64,000 nt of DNA from Alligator mississippiensis (GCF_030867095.1 NC_081833.1:73537395-73601394), one strand, 5' to 3'. Shown: positions 36,141 to 48,224, numbered from the stretch's first letter. Program-made: numbers and translations. The notes: a model not told the origin generated them from the sequence alone.

Positions 36141-36328
36141 CAGCAAGACACCTTGATCCTTTTGATTCACCTTCGATAGCAGCAACACACCTTGATCCCT
36201 TTGATTCACCTTTGATAGCAGCAACACATCTTGATCCCTTTGATTCACCTTCGATAGCAGCAACACACCTTGATCCCTTTGATTCACCTTTGATAGCAGC
36301 AACACACCTTGATCCCTTTGATTCTCTA
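36141..36328 (+). repeat. 39-bp minisatellite, about 4.8 copies
   Basis: The unit begins cagcaacacaccttgatccc and continues tttgattcacctttgatag. Copies start at 36141, 36180, 36219, 36258 and 36297 (last one partial). They differ by only a few substitutions, for example cttcgatag against ctttgatag in alternating copies. Because 39 is a multiple of three, both strands show repeated 13-residue peptides (such as NQRDQGVLLLSKV), but no start context or splice sites support translation. The alternation of cttcg and ctttg units hints at growth by a two-unit step. Confidence 0.95.
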
Positions 36329-39300
36329 TAGAGTCACACCCTAGCATATGATGAGCCGTAGATGACCCAATCTGGAAGCTGGCTCAGAGATTTCCAACTG
36401 CTGGCAGGAAAGATCTCTTGCAAGTCATTGCTAGTATTACTGATGCTGCTAAGAGTAATATTTTTAACAGCAACAGCACTGAGTCCTGACTCAGATCTGC
36501 TTGGTGCAAGGGGCCAGGCAACCACAAAACAAAAGCCCTTATCCAGAAGGGCAGAACATCTCAAGAGCCATCATTCATCCCAATGTTAACACCTGGCATG
36601 TAATGAAGCCTGGCCAAGCTAATTATGAACGGCACTGTTTTCAATGCAGACAGTAGCCTTCCATCAGGAATACACTGCTCAGGTAGAAATAATGTAGATG
36701 GAAGTGAGAAATATCATTATCTCTGCGGTTTGCAAGACCAAGCTTTTGATGAAGCATGCACACACACATGGTCAAGACAGCAGGACCAGCGTCAAGGTGG
36801 ACAGTCCCTGCTTCAAAGCCCACAAAAGTTACCCCAAGTCTTCAACTAAAGCTTTCTGCCCCTGGAAGGGTGTGAGTCCATTATAACAAAAGCCATGTCC
36901 ACTTCCAGTTAATATAAAGTACAGTTCTAGCGCTCTCATTTGCAAAGCAAAGTGGAGATCATAAGTGTGTTGAGTAATATCATTATTATGATTCATTTGA
37001 CCTACACTAGCGTCTCCATTTTAAGTAATCATGGTGCACAAAGGATTATGGGTGACACAGAAGGACAAAGAAGTAATGCGATGTGCCTAAGACCTCCCAC
37101 TCAATCAATGGCAGAGCCATTGCTCCCACTAAATACCCTAACCATGCTTCCTCCCGGGAGTTTCTATTATCTGCATTGCAATTCATTTGAATGGGAGTCT
37201 TGCCATTGATTTCACTGAGTTTCAAATCAGGTCCCAGGAGGATAACTCCTGAAGTCACTGAGCAGTTCCGCTCATGAAGGACTGACTTTTCAAGGTCTCT
37301 TAGATTGGAAATCCTGATTGATTCAGAGAATAGGGGGCATCCAATCCTTCTATCCAGCCTTTGCAATATAGCTTGTCTCATTTCATAATTGCATTTTTGC
37401 AGAGGTTGTTATTGAGTAACTCTATTTTGTTGAAAAATTGCACCATAAAGAGGCAAGGAGGAAGGAAATAAATAATTGTTAATAAATGTTGAAGGCGATT
37501 GGCAAACCAGAGCAAGGCCAAGAAAGAGCAAGTGGTTGGCTTGGAAAATAACTGCTGGATCCCTGCAAAGATTTTTATGGAGTGCACTGCAGGGGTATTA
37601 ATGCTTTGTCATTTCCTAGGGTTGCATGCAAAGGCTGGTCGAAATACCACACTGGACAAGTCTCCAGGAGGGCTTAGAAAACACCATTCTCCTTGGCAAA
37701 ATAAAGAATAAGAAACTGGAAATCAAGGGTTTCAGGGAACTCAGAAGAAAGTGTTAAAGTTGTGATTTTTATCTCAAGTCTTCTGATATTTGCTCTGTTA
37801 ACTAAAGAATCGCAGGATGGCACGAGAGCCGCAGCTTCTTTTTACTATAGAATAAGGTTGCAAGGAAAAGCTGGAAAACAAGAGCCCTAAAACCTAAAAC
37901 CACCCAACTTTTACGGTTTGGGGTTTTTTTAATCGTATGATTTTTTTAAGGCAATCTCGTAATTTTTCATGAGTTTGAACAGCGTTTTGGACAGAGAAAA
38001 CGCAAGCTTTCCAGTCGGTTTTCCTGGGAGATTCGTCTTTATGCATCGGGCATATTTATATTGAATTCTTCCTTGTGCAAAGCAGGGCTAAGAGTTGCTA
38101 ATAATTCTGTTGGCTGCTGCTTTGGTGCAGTGGTTAATTATGCCAGTCAACAGCTCCCAAACACCCGGGCAGCAGATTCACAGATAAATGTCATGAAACT
38201 ATTTTTCACAGAGCAGCTAAAATAGAGAGAGAAAGGCTAAACTGAGTTCCACTGTTGCAACCCCTCCTGTTTCCCAGGGTATAACTCTAGTTTCTCTGGT
38301 TTTCATGCTGACCTCTGTTTCAGAAGTTCGGAGGGTTTTTTTCCCCCCCTCAGCTCGTGTTTATTATGCAAACAAACCAGCAAACATGAGCTGCTTCAGC
38401 AAAACCCTGGACATTTTTCCTTTTATTTTGCACAGGTCAGCAAAACAAAATGTATTTCCTTGCTTTTAGGTTAATGAAATAAAAACCTCAAGAGCAGAAA
38501 GGATTCGGAAAAAAAAACACATGACCATCGTTTCAGATTTTTTTTTTTTTCAATGAAGGCTATTTTGCCTACCTATGACCATGCATTTTTTGGCTGGCTG
38601 TGCCTTGGATTTTGGCTTATTGAGGAAGATCCCCATTTGCTTTGAAAAAACAGGTCTGATTTCACCGGCACAGCTGAATTGCACTGAAGGACACGGAGTT
38701 AAAGGATTATACAAGTGATGTGACAAGGTGGAAGGTTAGGCCCAAACTTTGGATTCAGTCTGCACCTACGGAGCCAAATCCACAAGGATATGCAGGCCGC
38801 TTTACACCTGGTACCTGGTTAAGCCTGGGTGGCAAGGCGTACAACCGAATCTGAATCTGTCCAAGGGATGAACTGATTGTGGAAGAAATCGTGCAGTTCA
38901 GCCAAATGCACCCCTCATAATGGAGGATGAAAGTCCAGCACAGTAGCAGGAGCCATCCTAAAGGGGATGGCTTTACTGTGATGGCATCTTTCAGACATGC
39001 CTTTCTTGGGAACTGGCAATGGAGATGTGCACGTATGGGAGGGCAGCTAGATTTAGATTATTTTAATGCTCTTTCCCCCGAAGCCAGGCTTGGTCGTGTC
39101 ACCCGAGATCCTGAGCTCCATGCCGGTGTTGGTTTGGTCTTAAAATCAGCACATGCCAGTCCTCAACACTGAAACCAGGTTCTTGCTGGGCTGGGAGCTG
39201 CCTAGCCAGGAATCTCTGGGGCTACCTGGTGACTCAAAGCTAGAAGAAAATGGAAAACATTTGCTGTATCTAATTTATACTTGTGAGATTCCCAGTCTGA

Positions 39301-41844
39301 AGAGGTGCTCCAAAGCATCCCTACTTCTCAGTGCTTTTCCCGGCTTTGACGGATCGGGATGGTCCATCTCACAGCACAGCTCCCTGTTGCACCAAGAAGT
39401 TCGAGCTGTCTCAGTTCATGGGGGAGATGGTCCTCATTAAAACCCCTTTCTTGCCATTCAGCCAGGGAAATTAAGTGAAAGCTATGAAACTGGAGGCAAC
39501 AGATGGCCAACCCTTTGGACATGATGCTGTGCAATACTGAGCCCCTACTAGGGTGGAAGTTGACGGCACTTGGCGCCGCCAAGCAAGTCTGGGCCTTGAA
39601 GAAAGGTCAGTCATTTTCCATCTAGCCAATACTTTTCCAGCCCATATTTTTCCATCTGCTCAATGTTCCTCACAGGCACTGCACCGTGCACCTAAAATGC
39701 AGCCCTTGCTGGCATGAATGCAGTAACCTCATATAACAAAAGGAAATGCCAATTTAAAATACTCCAAATTATTCACATATCCTTGTAAAAAAAAAAAAAA
39801 AAAAGTCTGTGGGGTCTGTAAAGTCTGTAGAGCAAGCCAGGCCCCAACTATGTGCTGATCTCATATCACCATCATGCAATGTTTTGAGATACTTTGGCCT
39901 CATGCTCCAGTCCACAAGGCCACTTCCCACCACCAGAAGCAAAGGGACCTTGCACGTATGGCTGGATTGCCCAAATGTTTCTAAATTTGCCCCTCCAAAA
40001 GCTTCCCTGCAGCTGCCGCGCTGCGCTCCATCCTGAAAAGGTGGAGAACGACGTACAGGCACGATAATCCAAGCATTATTAAACCAGGGCTGGGTGGGTG
40101 GTTGAAAGCAGATTGGTAAGGCTTTAAACACGAATGTAGACACTAGAAGTTCACAGAGGACACTGTCAATCAAGATTTCCATTCGCAGGCAAGAATGCCT
40201 TGTTGCTCTGGACACTGCAAGAAATAAATAACCACAGTGCCGTTCTACTTGGAAAGCTGTGAACTAGTTAGCTCAGACACAAACCTGATTTCATGTTTTC
40301 TATTAGCCCTCATTATTATCCCTTATTACTCATTTTTTCTATTGGCCCTCTGGCCGCATCTGATCCCTCGACTTAGAAACCAAAATGTTGTGCACAGGAA
40401 AACATGCACTGATTTTTCTCAGGAAGCCGGAGGTTAGATACTTGACTTTCCTAGAAATACTCTGATTCACTCCAGCTTAAAGCCCTGACATGTTCCTCAT
40501 TGCCAGCTAGCAGGGGGTGAAGCTGTCATGAATCCATAAGCCTCATGGCTGCAGAATCCAAAGGACTAAGGCTGCATTTACAGATGTTGTATCACTAGGT
40601 AGTTGCATTGCAATTCCAATCCCAAACTAACTCCGTTTACAATTAAACTGATGCCAAACTTAAAACTCAGCGCTGTGGACACTGGGAGTGTTGTCTGTGC
40701 AAAGACTGCAGACTCAACCCCTCATTCATAGAGCTGCATGTTCATCCCACCCTGCATGGAAAGGAAGTGTCAAAGAGCCTGCTTCTATAGTGTCCATGAA
40801 GTTTGGAGATCTTTTGAGGCATCAGCGCTGCCCCTGTTTTTCACCCTCCTTGATGCCAGCTGCTCTCAGCACGAGAGATCCTCCTTAACCGAATGGAAAC
40901 CGGTTGCAAACAAGGTGCAAAGCGATAGTATTTTTATCCAAGGTCTGTCTGCAAAAAGGGGTACGCTGGAACAGGACAATCCGCATGTGGTTTTGACACC
41001 TGCCTTGAACGTAGCCCCACGGCACAGAGGAACAGAGAGGTTTTCAAAGTTTTTACATCACAGCGACTGGAAAAGTGGAAGTGAGTCTGAAATTTGGGGG
41101 CCAGGCAGGCTTAAATAAAGATGTCTTTGGTGTTTGCCTCTGAGAACCAGACGACGGCTGGACGGTGCCCGCCGCGGGGTGAGGGGTGGCACGGGAAACT
41201 GTTAAGCAATCGCATGCACTGCCCCATCTGTGCCAAGGGCAAAACAGAATGAGGGGTGGGTTTCTCCAGGAAGACTCCAGTTCTGTAGCACATGTGCATC
41301 CTTTCCCACAGCACCTGGGCCGGTTTCTGACCAGCAGAGCCACAGAAACCTCAGTATTGGTGTTGCAATGACTTGGCCCCGGCCACAGCGGGCCTGAGCA
41401 GATGCTGGAACTGGCGCTGGCCTCTGGCAGACAGCAAGGGGCTGACATCTGGAGGCAACTGACCCCGCTGGCATTTGCTCACAGCCATTTGGGGAGGGCG
41501 AGGAAAGGCTTTGGGCAAAGCACTGAAGTGAGTATCCCCCTGAGCACTTCCCTTTTCTCTGAATCACGTCTTTTTCGAAAGGACCGGAGCTTTTACTTTT
41601 TCAGGCTGTTTTCAGGGCCTGGCGTTGCTTTAGGGTGGGATTTGGGAAGTGGCTGCAGGTCTGCAGCTTTCGACTTCACGTTTTCACTTTTTAAACAATC
41701 TGAAAATGACTAATATCGTGACCAACCTGATCACATTACCTTGTCCCTGGAAATACCCACCGCTAAATCTTTTTTTTTTTTAATTGTGTTTTTATTTGTC
41801 CGACTTTAGACCCCGGTCCTATTGTGCATTTGTCACCTCAATAT
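36329..41844. other. Unique non-coding DNA
   Basis: No supported exon in 5.5 kb. At 37186-37231 the text gaatgggagtcttgccattg atttcactg is a relic of the dispersed cccattgacttcagtggg motif. An A18 run is at 39787-39804. Block 38380-38500 carries ttattatgcaaacaaaccag, which joins an octamer-like ATGCAAA and a forkhead-like word. The frames at 39809-40036 and 39872-40072 overlap on opposite strands and were not accepted. Confidence 0.4.
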
Positions 41845-41975
41845 TAAAGGGCTGGACGGGGAATCTGGGGCATAGAGAAGCAACGTGGCCCTCCCAAGGT
41901 CACAAGACAAGTTAGTGATGGAGCGGGGAATAGCATCCAGGTCTCCTATTTCTGTGCCCATATCCTGCTGCAATG
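41845..41975 (-). mobile_element. MIR SINE fragment, reverse orientation
   Basis: The text ggggcatagagaagcaacgt, ggccctcccaaggtcacaag, acaagttagtgatggagcgg and gaatagcatccaggtctcct is the reverse complement of the MIR core (gaacccgggtctgtctgactcc..., cttgggcaagtcacttaacctctctgtgcctcag). It is an ancient SINE relic and not functional as a gene. Confidence 0.8.
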
Positions 41976-42524
41976 GAAATGATCCAATATAGAAACTATT
42001 ATGCCCAGAAATGTCTTGTTGTCTCCTTCACCCTTTTCTGTTCACTCCTTGCTGTTTCTCTGAGGGATACAAACCCCAGCTCATCACAGCTTTAACGGAG
42101 CTCAAAGCCATCATCAACCTTTGGGGACGCATGGGGGACTGTGTCAGGTCCTCGGGGAATGGTCTTTGCCTGGTGCCATGTTCTGCTGCATTTATCCCCA
42201 TTTTAAATGGTTTCTCTTGAAGTCTCAGAGACCTGAGCTGGCTGCTAGTGGGCCCAGACATACAGCCTGGAGCAAAAAGGTGGTTTCTTGACTGCCATGC
42301 CACTAACCTGGGTCTGGGAAGGGGAGAGAAGGACAGTGCCAGCTCCGTATATGCCCTGCATACCCTCAAGGGGTGTTTTTAGGTCTGGTTGCTAACAATA
42401 AAGAGAAACATCTGAAGGGTGACAGCCCATGCAGAAGTATCCCAAGCAAGCCCACGCATGGGAATGAGAAGTGCAACAGAGAGTGTGAGCTTGCCGCCCG
42501 GGCCCTGGGCAGGCTGGGATGCAT
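41976..42524. other. Unique non-coding DNA
   Basis: Short frames on both strands with no splice or domain support. No repeat was recognised. Confidence 0.35.
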
Positions 42525-42612
42525 AGGCTGTGGCTTCTCTCCTGGCTCTGCCACTGCTCTGCTTTGTGCCCTTGACTAAGTCCCTTCATTTCTCTGCTCC
42601 CATCCTGGTCTT
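42525..42612 (+). mobile_element. MIR SINE fragment
   Basis: The text ggcttctctcctggctctgc, cactgctctgctttgtgccc and ttgactaagtcccttcattt followed by ctctgctccc corresponds to the middle of the MIR core (ggctctgccacttactagctgtgtgaccttgggcaagtcacttcacctctctg). It is truncated at both ends and diverged. Confidence 0.65.
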
Positions 42613-42890
42613 GTCTTCCACAGACTCTCTGAAGTAGTAATCATACATTCAGCCAGCCCAGAGCACAGTGGAGCCCTGATTCCAAGTGAGGCCTTTTAGG
42701 CATTTCACAAATGCTGAATAAATAGGGAAGATGCTAATAAGCAACACATTTTTCCACTCCTCAAAGGTGGATGGAAGAAGTAGAGAGATCCCCTTTGTCT
42801 AAGCATCTGGCAGCAAAAGCGTTCAAAGCTATGTAGCTAATAACATAGGCACCGAGCCAACCATGCATTGCACACCACGAATTACGTTGA

Positions 42891-43237
42891 GCGTCTATAC
42901 AAATGCTCTGGGGTGGAGGCAGAGGCACTTTAATTAGAGCACTTCTAATTAAAGCACCTGCAGCATCACGTGTATTCAGCATCCTGCACTTCAAAATGGC
43001 AGTGGGGGTGCTTTAACTAAAGATCATTCAACAAACTTTACTTAAAGCATCCCTGCCATCATTTTGAAGTGCGGGGACGATGACTACATATGATGCGGAG
43101 GCTGCTGGAGCACACTAATTAGTGTGCTCCAGCACACTATCCAGCAGACTTGCAACAGACTCATTTAGTTGAGTCTGCTCAGATGCATGCTAATTAGCAC
43201 ATGTCGGAGCAAAGCTCCGTCATGTGTATAGGTGCCC
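42891..43237. mobile_element. Palindromic non-autonomous DNA element
   Basis: The left end gcgtctatacaaatgctctg pairs with the right end ccgtcatgtgtataggtgccc. Internal inverted segments also match: catcctgcacttcaaaatgg (about 42979-42998) against cattttgaagtgcggggacg (about 43060-43080), with the adjoining gctttaactaaag and ctttacttaaagc. The centre-right part holds a perfect 32-bp palindrome (43103-43134) around cactaattagtg. No coding frame is present. The outer ends resemble those of the element at 48225-48614, so they may be distant relatives. Confidence 0.65.
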
Positions 43238-43622
43238 ATTAAGCCCTAAAGCTGACTATCTGGGAATCAAGCTAAGTGTTTAAAATAACAATACCCCAAG
43301 TCGATAGCTAGTTACAATGATATGCTATAAAACATGGGGCAGTTCTTAGATTTGGCACAGGGCTCGGTAGGATCCCACATCTTTACAGCTTGCCAATCAA
43401 AAGCGCAGCCAATGGCTGTGTTGGCCGCAAGCACAACGGAGACCAATGTATGGCCCATTGCAGTGAATCCACCTACTATGGGTGGGTTTCTGAATCACTG
43501 GCAAAGGGTTAAGTTAAGCTAACCTTTGTCTTGCCTGGCTTGATTATTTCAAAACCGGTTTCTTTTTTCCAGCCATCCTAGCCTTGTACACCTAGATCAG
43601 GCAGTGCCTGACTTGTTATTTG
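43238..43622. other. Unique non-coding DNA
   Basis: Nothing supported by sequence features. One 62-codon frame has no domain or splice evidence. Confidence 0.35.
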
Positions 43623-43725
43623 GGCAGAAGACAAGGTGGAGTGGCAGCTTATAGACTAACTGAATCAAAAATGCATAAGCTATAGTAAGCACGTCTATAA
43701 AGTGCATATATCTACCCTGCCTGAC
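43623..43725. mobile_element. Fragment of the gttagtctat.../tagactaact dispersed family
   Basis: The text caaggtggagtggcagctta, tagactaactgaatcaaaaa and tgcataagctatagtaagca recalls the longer copy at 45482-45722 (tttatagactaactagatca, then cgcataagct). These phrases belong to a dispersed family common in turtle and crocodilian DNA. Its class was not determined. Confidence 0.55.
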
Positions 43726-45481
43726 TTCAAACTAATGTGGCTAACTGCCTTTCTTTGTTACTTTGGGGGAGATTATTTTTCCACCCCCACCACGGGAAGA
43801 GTTTTGAATCGGATCCCCACTACAGTGAATACAAATGTTCAGGTTTTGAGTCAACTCTCCAGTGGTGACATGTTCTTGTGATATTGCAAGGTAGACCATA
43901 GACCATGTCACCATGCTGCCCCGTGTCCGCAGTGCTCGAATGCATCCCAAGCTACAGGCTAGGAGAGGGGCAGACACCAGACTACGCCTGTCCAAGGGAC
44001 GTTCTGGATGGTGCGGTATCACCCAGAAAGCTGGGCCATGCTGGTGGCTAGTGTGAGCAGGCCATTTCCCCATCTTCTCACAGACATGAGCACCCAGGAG
44101 ACATGTAGCACTGAACAGATTTTCTATTCACAGCGTTAGGGCGACCGTAGTGCTCAGCCCCACTCTGGGACAGCAGCAGTCTGAATTTTGCACCGCGCTC
44201 TTCATATGCAACCCTCCAGGGGCTGGCTACGATCCAGCTGTTCTAGCAAGCTGTGATATATCAGGGGGGCCAAGTCCACTCCTCTTCTCACAATCACACT
44301 CACACACACCCCCCACGCATGGACCCTGCTTCCTCTTGCACACTGGCTCAGCCTGCAGCCTCCAGCGTGAATGCGTGCGCCTGCAAAACGAAAGGCTCAG
44401 GGATGTATAAATTAAAAAAAAAGAAATAAATACAGTTCTGTTCAAAATTAGCACAAGACAGACAATGCGAACACTCAGTGTAAGACTTGGTTTCCTGTCT
44501 GTTTGTCAGTGCTCCTTGCAAGCTTCCTCTGCACAACAAACAGAGACCCTGGGGCGGAAAGGGTAAGAACCAAAATCGAATGTGTAGGGCCAGATTGCAT
44601 AATCCAGTATGTCAGGGGGGGAGGCATTTTGTACATCCATTTGAATTGCATTGAATGAATGTCCAGAAAAAACCTGAGGCTCCAGGGCAAACCAGACATA
44701 TGTCCTTTTCTCTGCACCATTTTCTTTGCAGCTCTTCAGCTCCATGAACAGTTCTTTTGATATCTTGACTTAAAGCTTCCCCTTTGGCTTCTCAATCTAA
44801 CGGGGAAAAGCTGCTTGCGCATAACCTAGCTGACATCTGGGAGCGTTCGGTGCTCAATGCAGACTAGCTTAGGAATTAAGCGTTCCAGCTGGGCTGAAGA
44901 AGCCCATGGTCTGAAGGATATCGCAAGGAAAATTCCTCCAGGACTGTGGGAAGCAGAGAGCCAGAGCTGAGAATGATGATGCAGCATTGTTCTTGTGGTA
45001 TTTCTGGTCCAACCAGAGAAGTAGGAAGTGCCAGAAATCTCATGAGACAGCCTGGCCTTGTGAGATTTCCAGCTGTTTTGCAAACCCCAGAGGTTTTGGA
45101 TAAGCATCTGCATTTTCTCCTGTGTCTCCATCCCAACTGTGGTATGCTGTGAGGGTCTCCCCTAATCTCATCCTCGTTCTGAGCTGGGCGGTTCTAGATC
45201 ACCAAATCACAGGGTGGAAGGGACTCTCAACCCAAGAGGTGGGATCTTTAGCAGGAGACAAAACAAGATTTGAAGTCAGATCTTTCTTGAGACAAAAGGA
45301 TGATGCCCCAGCCAGCTGTGTCACCCTGGCCACCTCCTGGCATTCAAAGTTGATGAAATGGGAAGACTCTCTTGGGAGTTTTGCATTAAACTGCATGAAA
45401 CGGGAAATTAACTTGCATTAAACTGACACCGCACATATAAGATGATCTCCCTTTCATCAGCAAATTCACTATGGCAATGAC
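43726..45481. other. Unique non-coding DNA
   Basis: No supported exon. Several overlapping frames of 60-110 codons lie on both strands. The segment 45199-45350 has a short ggtggaagggactctcaacc stretch that could be a CR1 tail remnant in reverse orientation, but it is too short to call. Confidence 0.35.
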
Positions 45482-45722
45482 ACCAGAGGGAGGTAGCTAT
45501 GTTAGTCTGAAGTCAGTCAGAAGGCAGGGTAGAGATATGTACCTTTATAGACTAACTAGATCAGATATCTGTATAAAGGGAGCGCATAAGCTGTATGCTT
45601 GCTGCTCCACTCTGCGCTGTCCTTTCACAGCATCTGATGAAGTGAAGTTGTGCTCTAGAAAGCACAAAAGCTATAGAGCTTGTGCTGTATGAAGATGCAT
45701 GTCTACCGTGCTATCTGAATGA
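45482..45722 (+). mobile_element. Dispersed family copy (tatgttagtctg ... gcatctgatgaagtg)
   Basis: The text gaggtagctatgttagtctg is followed by tttatagactaactagatca, then cagcatctgatgaagtgaag, ttgtgctctagaaagcacaa and aagctatagagcttgtgctg. The order of a gttagtct head, a gactaact body and a catctgatgaagtg middle with a tctagaaagcac segment is a pattern known to me from turtle and crocodilian repeats. No open frame and no target duplication were found. Class is uncertain. Confidence 0.7.
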
Positions 45723-46007
45723 CGCCAGAACCACCCTGCTCCGTCCTGTAGCCGGTCCGCTGCAATAGTATTGTCTAATGAACTGTTAAATTACGCTAGA
45801 CTTTTAAGGCCACAGCACCTGGGGTGATAAGAGATCCTTTTAAGGGTTCCAGGGGGTGCCGCAGAAGATTAGGACTGTAAGGTGTACAAACCTCTACACG
45901 ATTCACAAAATAAACCCAGACGAATTGCTCTATCATTTTTTCACAGTCAAAAAAACAAATAAAGGGTCAGAGTTGACTCAAAGAGGGGTGCTTTGAGTCT
46001 ACCAAGG
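45723..46007. other. Unique non-coding DNA
   Basis: Short unique stretch between two dispersed elements. No exon, site cluster or repeat was recognised. Confidence 0.35.
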
Positions 46008-46070
46008 GTTAGGGTTGGAAGGGACCACAGGAGGTCACATCTAGGTCAACCCCCAAAGCATTGCTTTAAG
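46008..46070 (-). mobile_element. CR1 LINE 3' tail, reverse orientation
   Basis: The text agggttagggttggaaggga followed by ccacaggaggtcacatctag and gtcaacccccaaagc is the reverse complement of the CR1 3' end (ttgactagatgacctcctgaggtcccttccaacccta). It is short and lacks the upstream part. Confidence 0.75.
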
Positions 46071-46119
46071 GACAGATGGCTTAAGTGACCATGTTCATGT
46101 CGATAAGTGTTTCATGTGT

Positions 46120-46458
46120 GATAAAAGTCTTCAAGTACCTGAAATGTGACTCATACAGAGGATGGAGATAGGCTTTTCTCTGTGGCTATAGGATAGGAAT
46201 AGAAGCAACGGTCTCAAGCAGCAGCCAAGGAACTGAAGTTGGAGATGAGGAGGAACTTGCTGCCTCCATGGGTGGTCAAGCACTGACCAGGCTGCCTAGG
46301 GAAAATGTGGCATCCCCACCCTGCAAATGTTCAGAGCAGGTCGAACAGGCACGTGGCTGGGAAGCTTTAGTTAGGACTGATTTTTGCCTTGAGCAAGAGC
46401 CTGGACTAGGTGCCCTCGTGAGGTCCCTTGCAGCCTGACTTTCCTATGTTCCTATAAG
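46120..46458 (+). mobile_element. CR1 LINE 3' end, degenerate
   Basis: Parts of the late ORF2 region (for example ttggagatgaggaggaactt and gctgcctagggaaaatgtgg) precede a 3' UTR with ttgagcaagagcctggacta, ggtgccctcgtgaggtccct and tgcagcctgactttcctatg ttcctat. The frame is broken and no complete protein is left. It lies tail-facing next to the reverse CR1 tail at 46008-46070. Confidence 0.75.
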
Positions 46459-46506
46459 CGCGTTCCTATTAGCAAGGTCCACTGCCCAAAATGCATGAGT
46501 CTGACC

Positions 46507-46532
46507 ATAAATGGGAGTATTAGCCCAGGTTG
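46507..46532 (+). repeat. 26-bp exact repeat shared with 55835-55860 (inverted)
   Basis: The segment begins ataaatgggagtattagccc and is followed by aggttg. The same 26 bases occur on the opposite strand at 55835-55860. The flanks differ right away apart from a nearby caaaatgc word in both, so it looks like a piece of a dispersed repeat that I cannot name. Confidence 0.7.
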
Positions 46533-47254
46533 CAAAGTGACCATTGTTACACAAGGGGAATTTCAAAAGGATGAAAAGTGTTTGCATTTATTCAAAACCA
46601 ACCTGCCCCCAAATATGAAACCCGAAACCCTACAACCTCTCAGGTTACGGGTTAAAAGAAGATCCGTTTTTCAGAAACTTTAAAATCTTACTCAAGAAAC
46701 CCCCTGATTTTTCTTAAATTTTAGTTCTGGAAAAAAAAATCCTATTTTCATTCAGAATTTGGAACGAGCAAGAATTTGCTGCAAAAAGGTACGGCTGTTT
46801 CTTATTAAAAAGAGTGATGACAAAACAAATTGCAAGCTGCTCAAGTGGGCATTAGATGACCATCAGTCTTATTCAAGGAGCAGTGGGACCTCTGTTATTC
46901 ATAATGCCCCAGAGCACAAATACACCCATGACTGCTCGGCGGGTAGCGCTGTATGTCCAAGTGACACATCTCTGTGCTCCCTTTCATCTCTCGCCTGCTT
47001 CCAGGTCTCTCCCCAGTACAAACCAGAGTATGTTGCACTTTGATTTATAGGATTTTAAAGCAAGTTACTTCCTCTCTGTTCTAATTTTTGCCTGACTCCA
47101 GTGCCATCTCCAGCTGAGAGAAGACTGCAGAAATTCAGTCACTTAGGCTTGCAAAATGCAAAGTATTCTGGCCTTATGCACATTTAACTTCAAGCAGGCA
47201 TGGTGCTCCATGCCCTTCAAAAATGACTCTTCTTGTCTAAGAGGCAAGGATTTC

Positions 47255-47335
47255 TTAGGGTGATATCTTTCATTGAACCAACTACATGGTTGGGATAAAG
47301 TTGCACAAGCTTTCAAAGGTAGGACATTCTTCCTT
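47255..47335. mobile_element. Partial copy of the accaacacggctacaacc family
   Basis: The text gggtgatatctttcattgaa, ccaactacatggttgggata and aagttgcacaagctttcaaa matches the middle of that family (gatatcttttattagaccaactcaatagttggaaaaattg...). Both ends are missing. It directly precedes a CR1 tail. Confidence 0.6.
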
Positions 47336-47624
47336 CGGTCTCTAATCACAGAGAGCGAGGCACAGCATAGTGAAAAGTTGCAGCAAAGGAGTTTTAGGTT
47401 GGATATTAGGAAAAAAATTCTCATTAGGAGGGTGGTGAAGCATTGGAAGATGTTACCTAGAGAGGTGGTGGAGTCTCCATCCTTGGAGGTTTTTAAGGCC
47501 TGGCTTGACAAAACCTTGGCTGGGATGATGTAGTTGGAGAAGGTCTTGCTTTGGGCAGGGGGTTGGACTAGATGTGACCTCCTGAGATCCCTCCCAACCC
47601 TCATTTCCTATGAGTCTATGAAAA
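47336..47624 (+). mobile_element. CR1 LINE 3' end
   Basis: The frame that ends at 47533 contains [20 protein letters not shown] and [20 protein letters not shown], the CR1 ORF2 C-terminus. The 3' UTR reads tgggcagggggttggactag, atgtgacctcctgagatccc, tcccaaccctcatttcctat and gagtctatgaa. It is 5'-truncated with a fairly clean tail and belongs to a different subfamily from the copy at 22700. Confidence 0.9.
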
Positions 47625-48224
47625 ACAGCACAGGGGAGCAGGGAAGAGAGATCAGGCATAGCAGACAATTAGCAGAAGAAAAGCACCTGATTACTGATCA
47701 AGACCTATTAAAAGAGAAGGAGGGTCATTCTCACCTTGGAGAAAGAACCCCCCCCCCCCCCCCCGATATCAAAATGTTGTCCTTGGTTCTTAGTGTCCAG
47801 CCAGTTTATGAATTTTTTGTTACCAAGTTCACCACTTCAAGGTATTGGTAGACTTCCCTTGAGCACGAGCATAGTGAGCTCAGAGGGAGCGGTTGTTCTG
47901 TATCTACAGTTAAGCAGGTGTTTAAGTGCTCCAAGGGGCCCAAGTGCTTGGTACTACAGGACCAAGTCCATCTTGCTTCTGCCTGTGCCCACTGACTTGC
48001 TTTTGTGTGAACTCCTTGATGGCCTGCCTGCTCCAGGAGGAAATGGCCCAGGTCTTCCAGTCCCTTCCCTTTCTGATTTCACGTGGGTGGCTGCCCCTGG
48101 CACCCTGCCTCGGGTTGCTCCAAGGCAGAGGGTTGCCTCAATCAAACTGAGCCTGCATTGGTGACTATTTTAACCAGCTAGCATGCAGGTCCGTTCTGTC
48201 CAGTCTGTACCTAGGTTGAGACTG
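47625..48224. other. Unique non-coding DNA with a poly(C) run
   Basis: A run of 16 C lies at 47749-47764 (plus strand). The rest is unique. A frame of 142 codons crosses the run and is not supported. Confidence 0.45.

Noticed and set aside
36141-36328. CRISPR-like array
   Set aside because: Repeats are directly adjacent with no unique spacers, and the host is a vertebrate.
36072-36347. Repeat-peptide frame (13-residue unit)
   Set aside because: A by-product of a 39-bp minisatellite; no start context, splice sites or homologous repeat protein recognised.
39787-39804. Poly(A) run as the end of a processed pseudogene
   Set aside because: The sequence on either side shows no recognisable coding homology and no target duplication.
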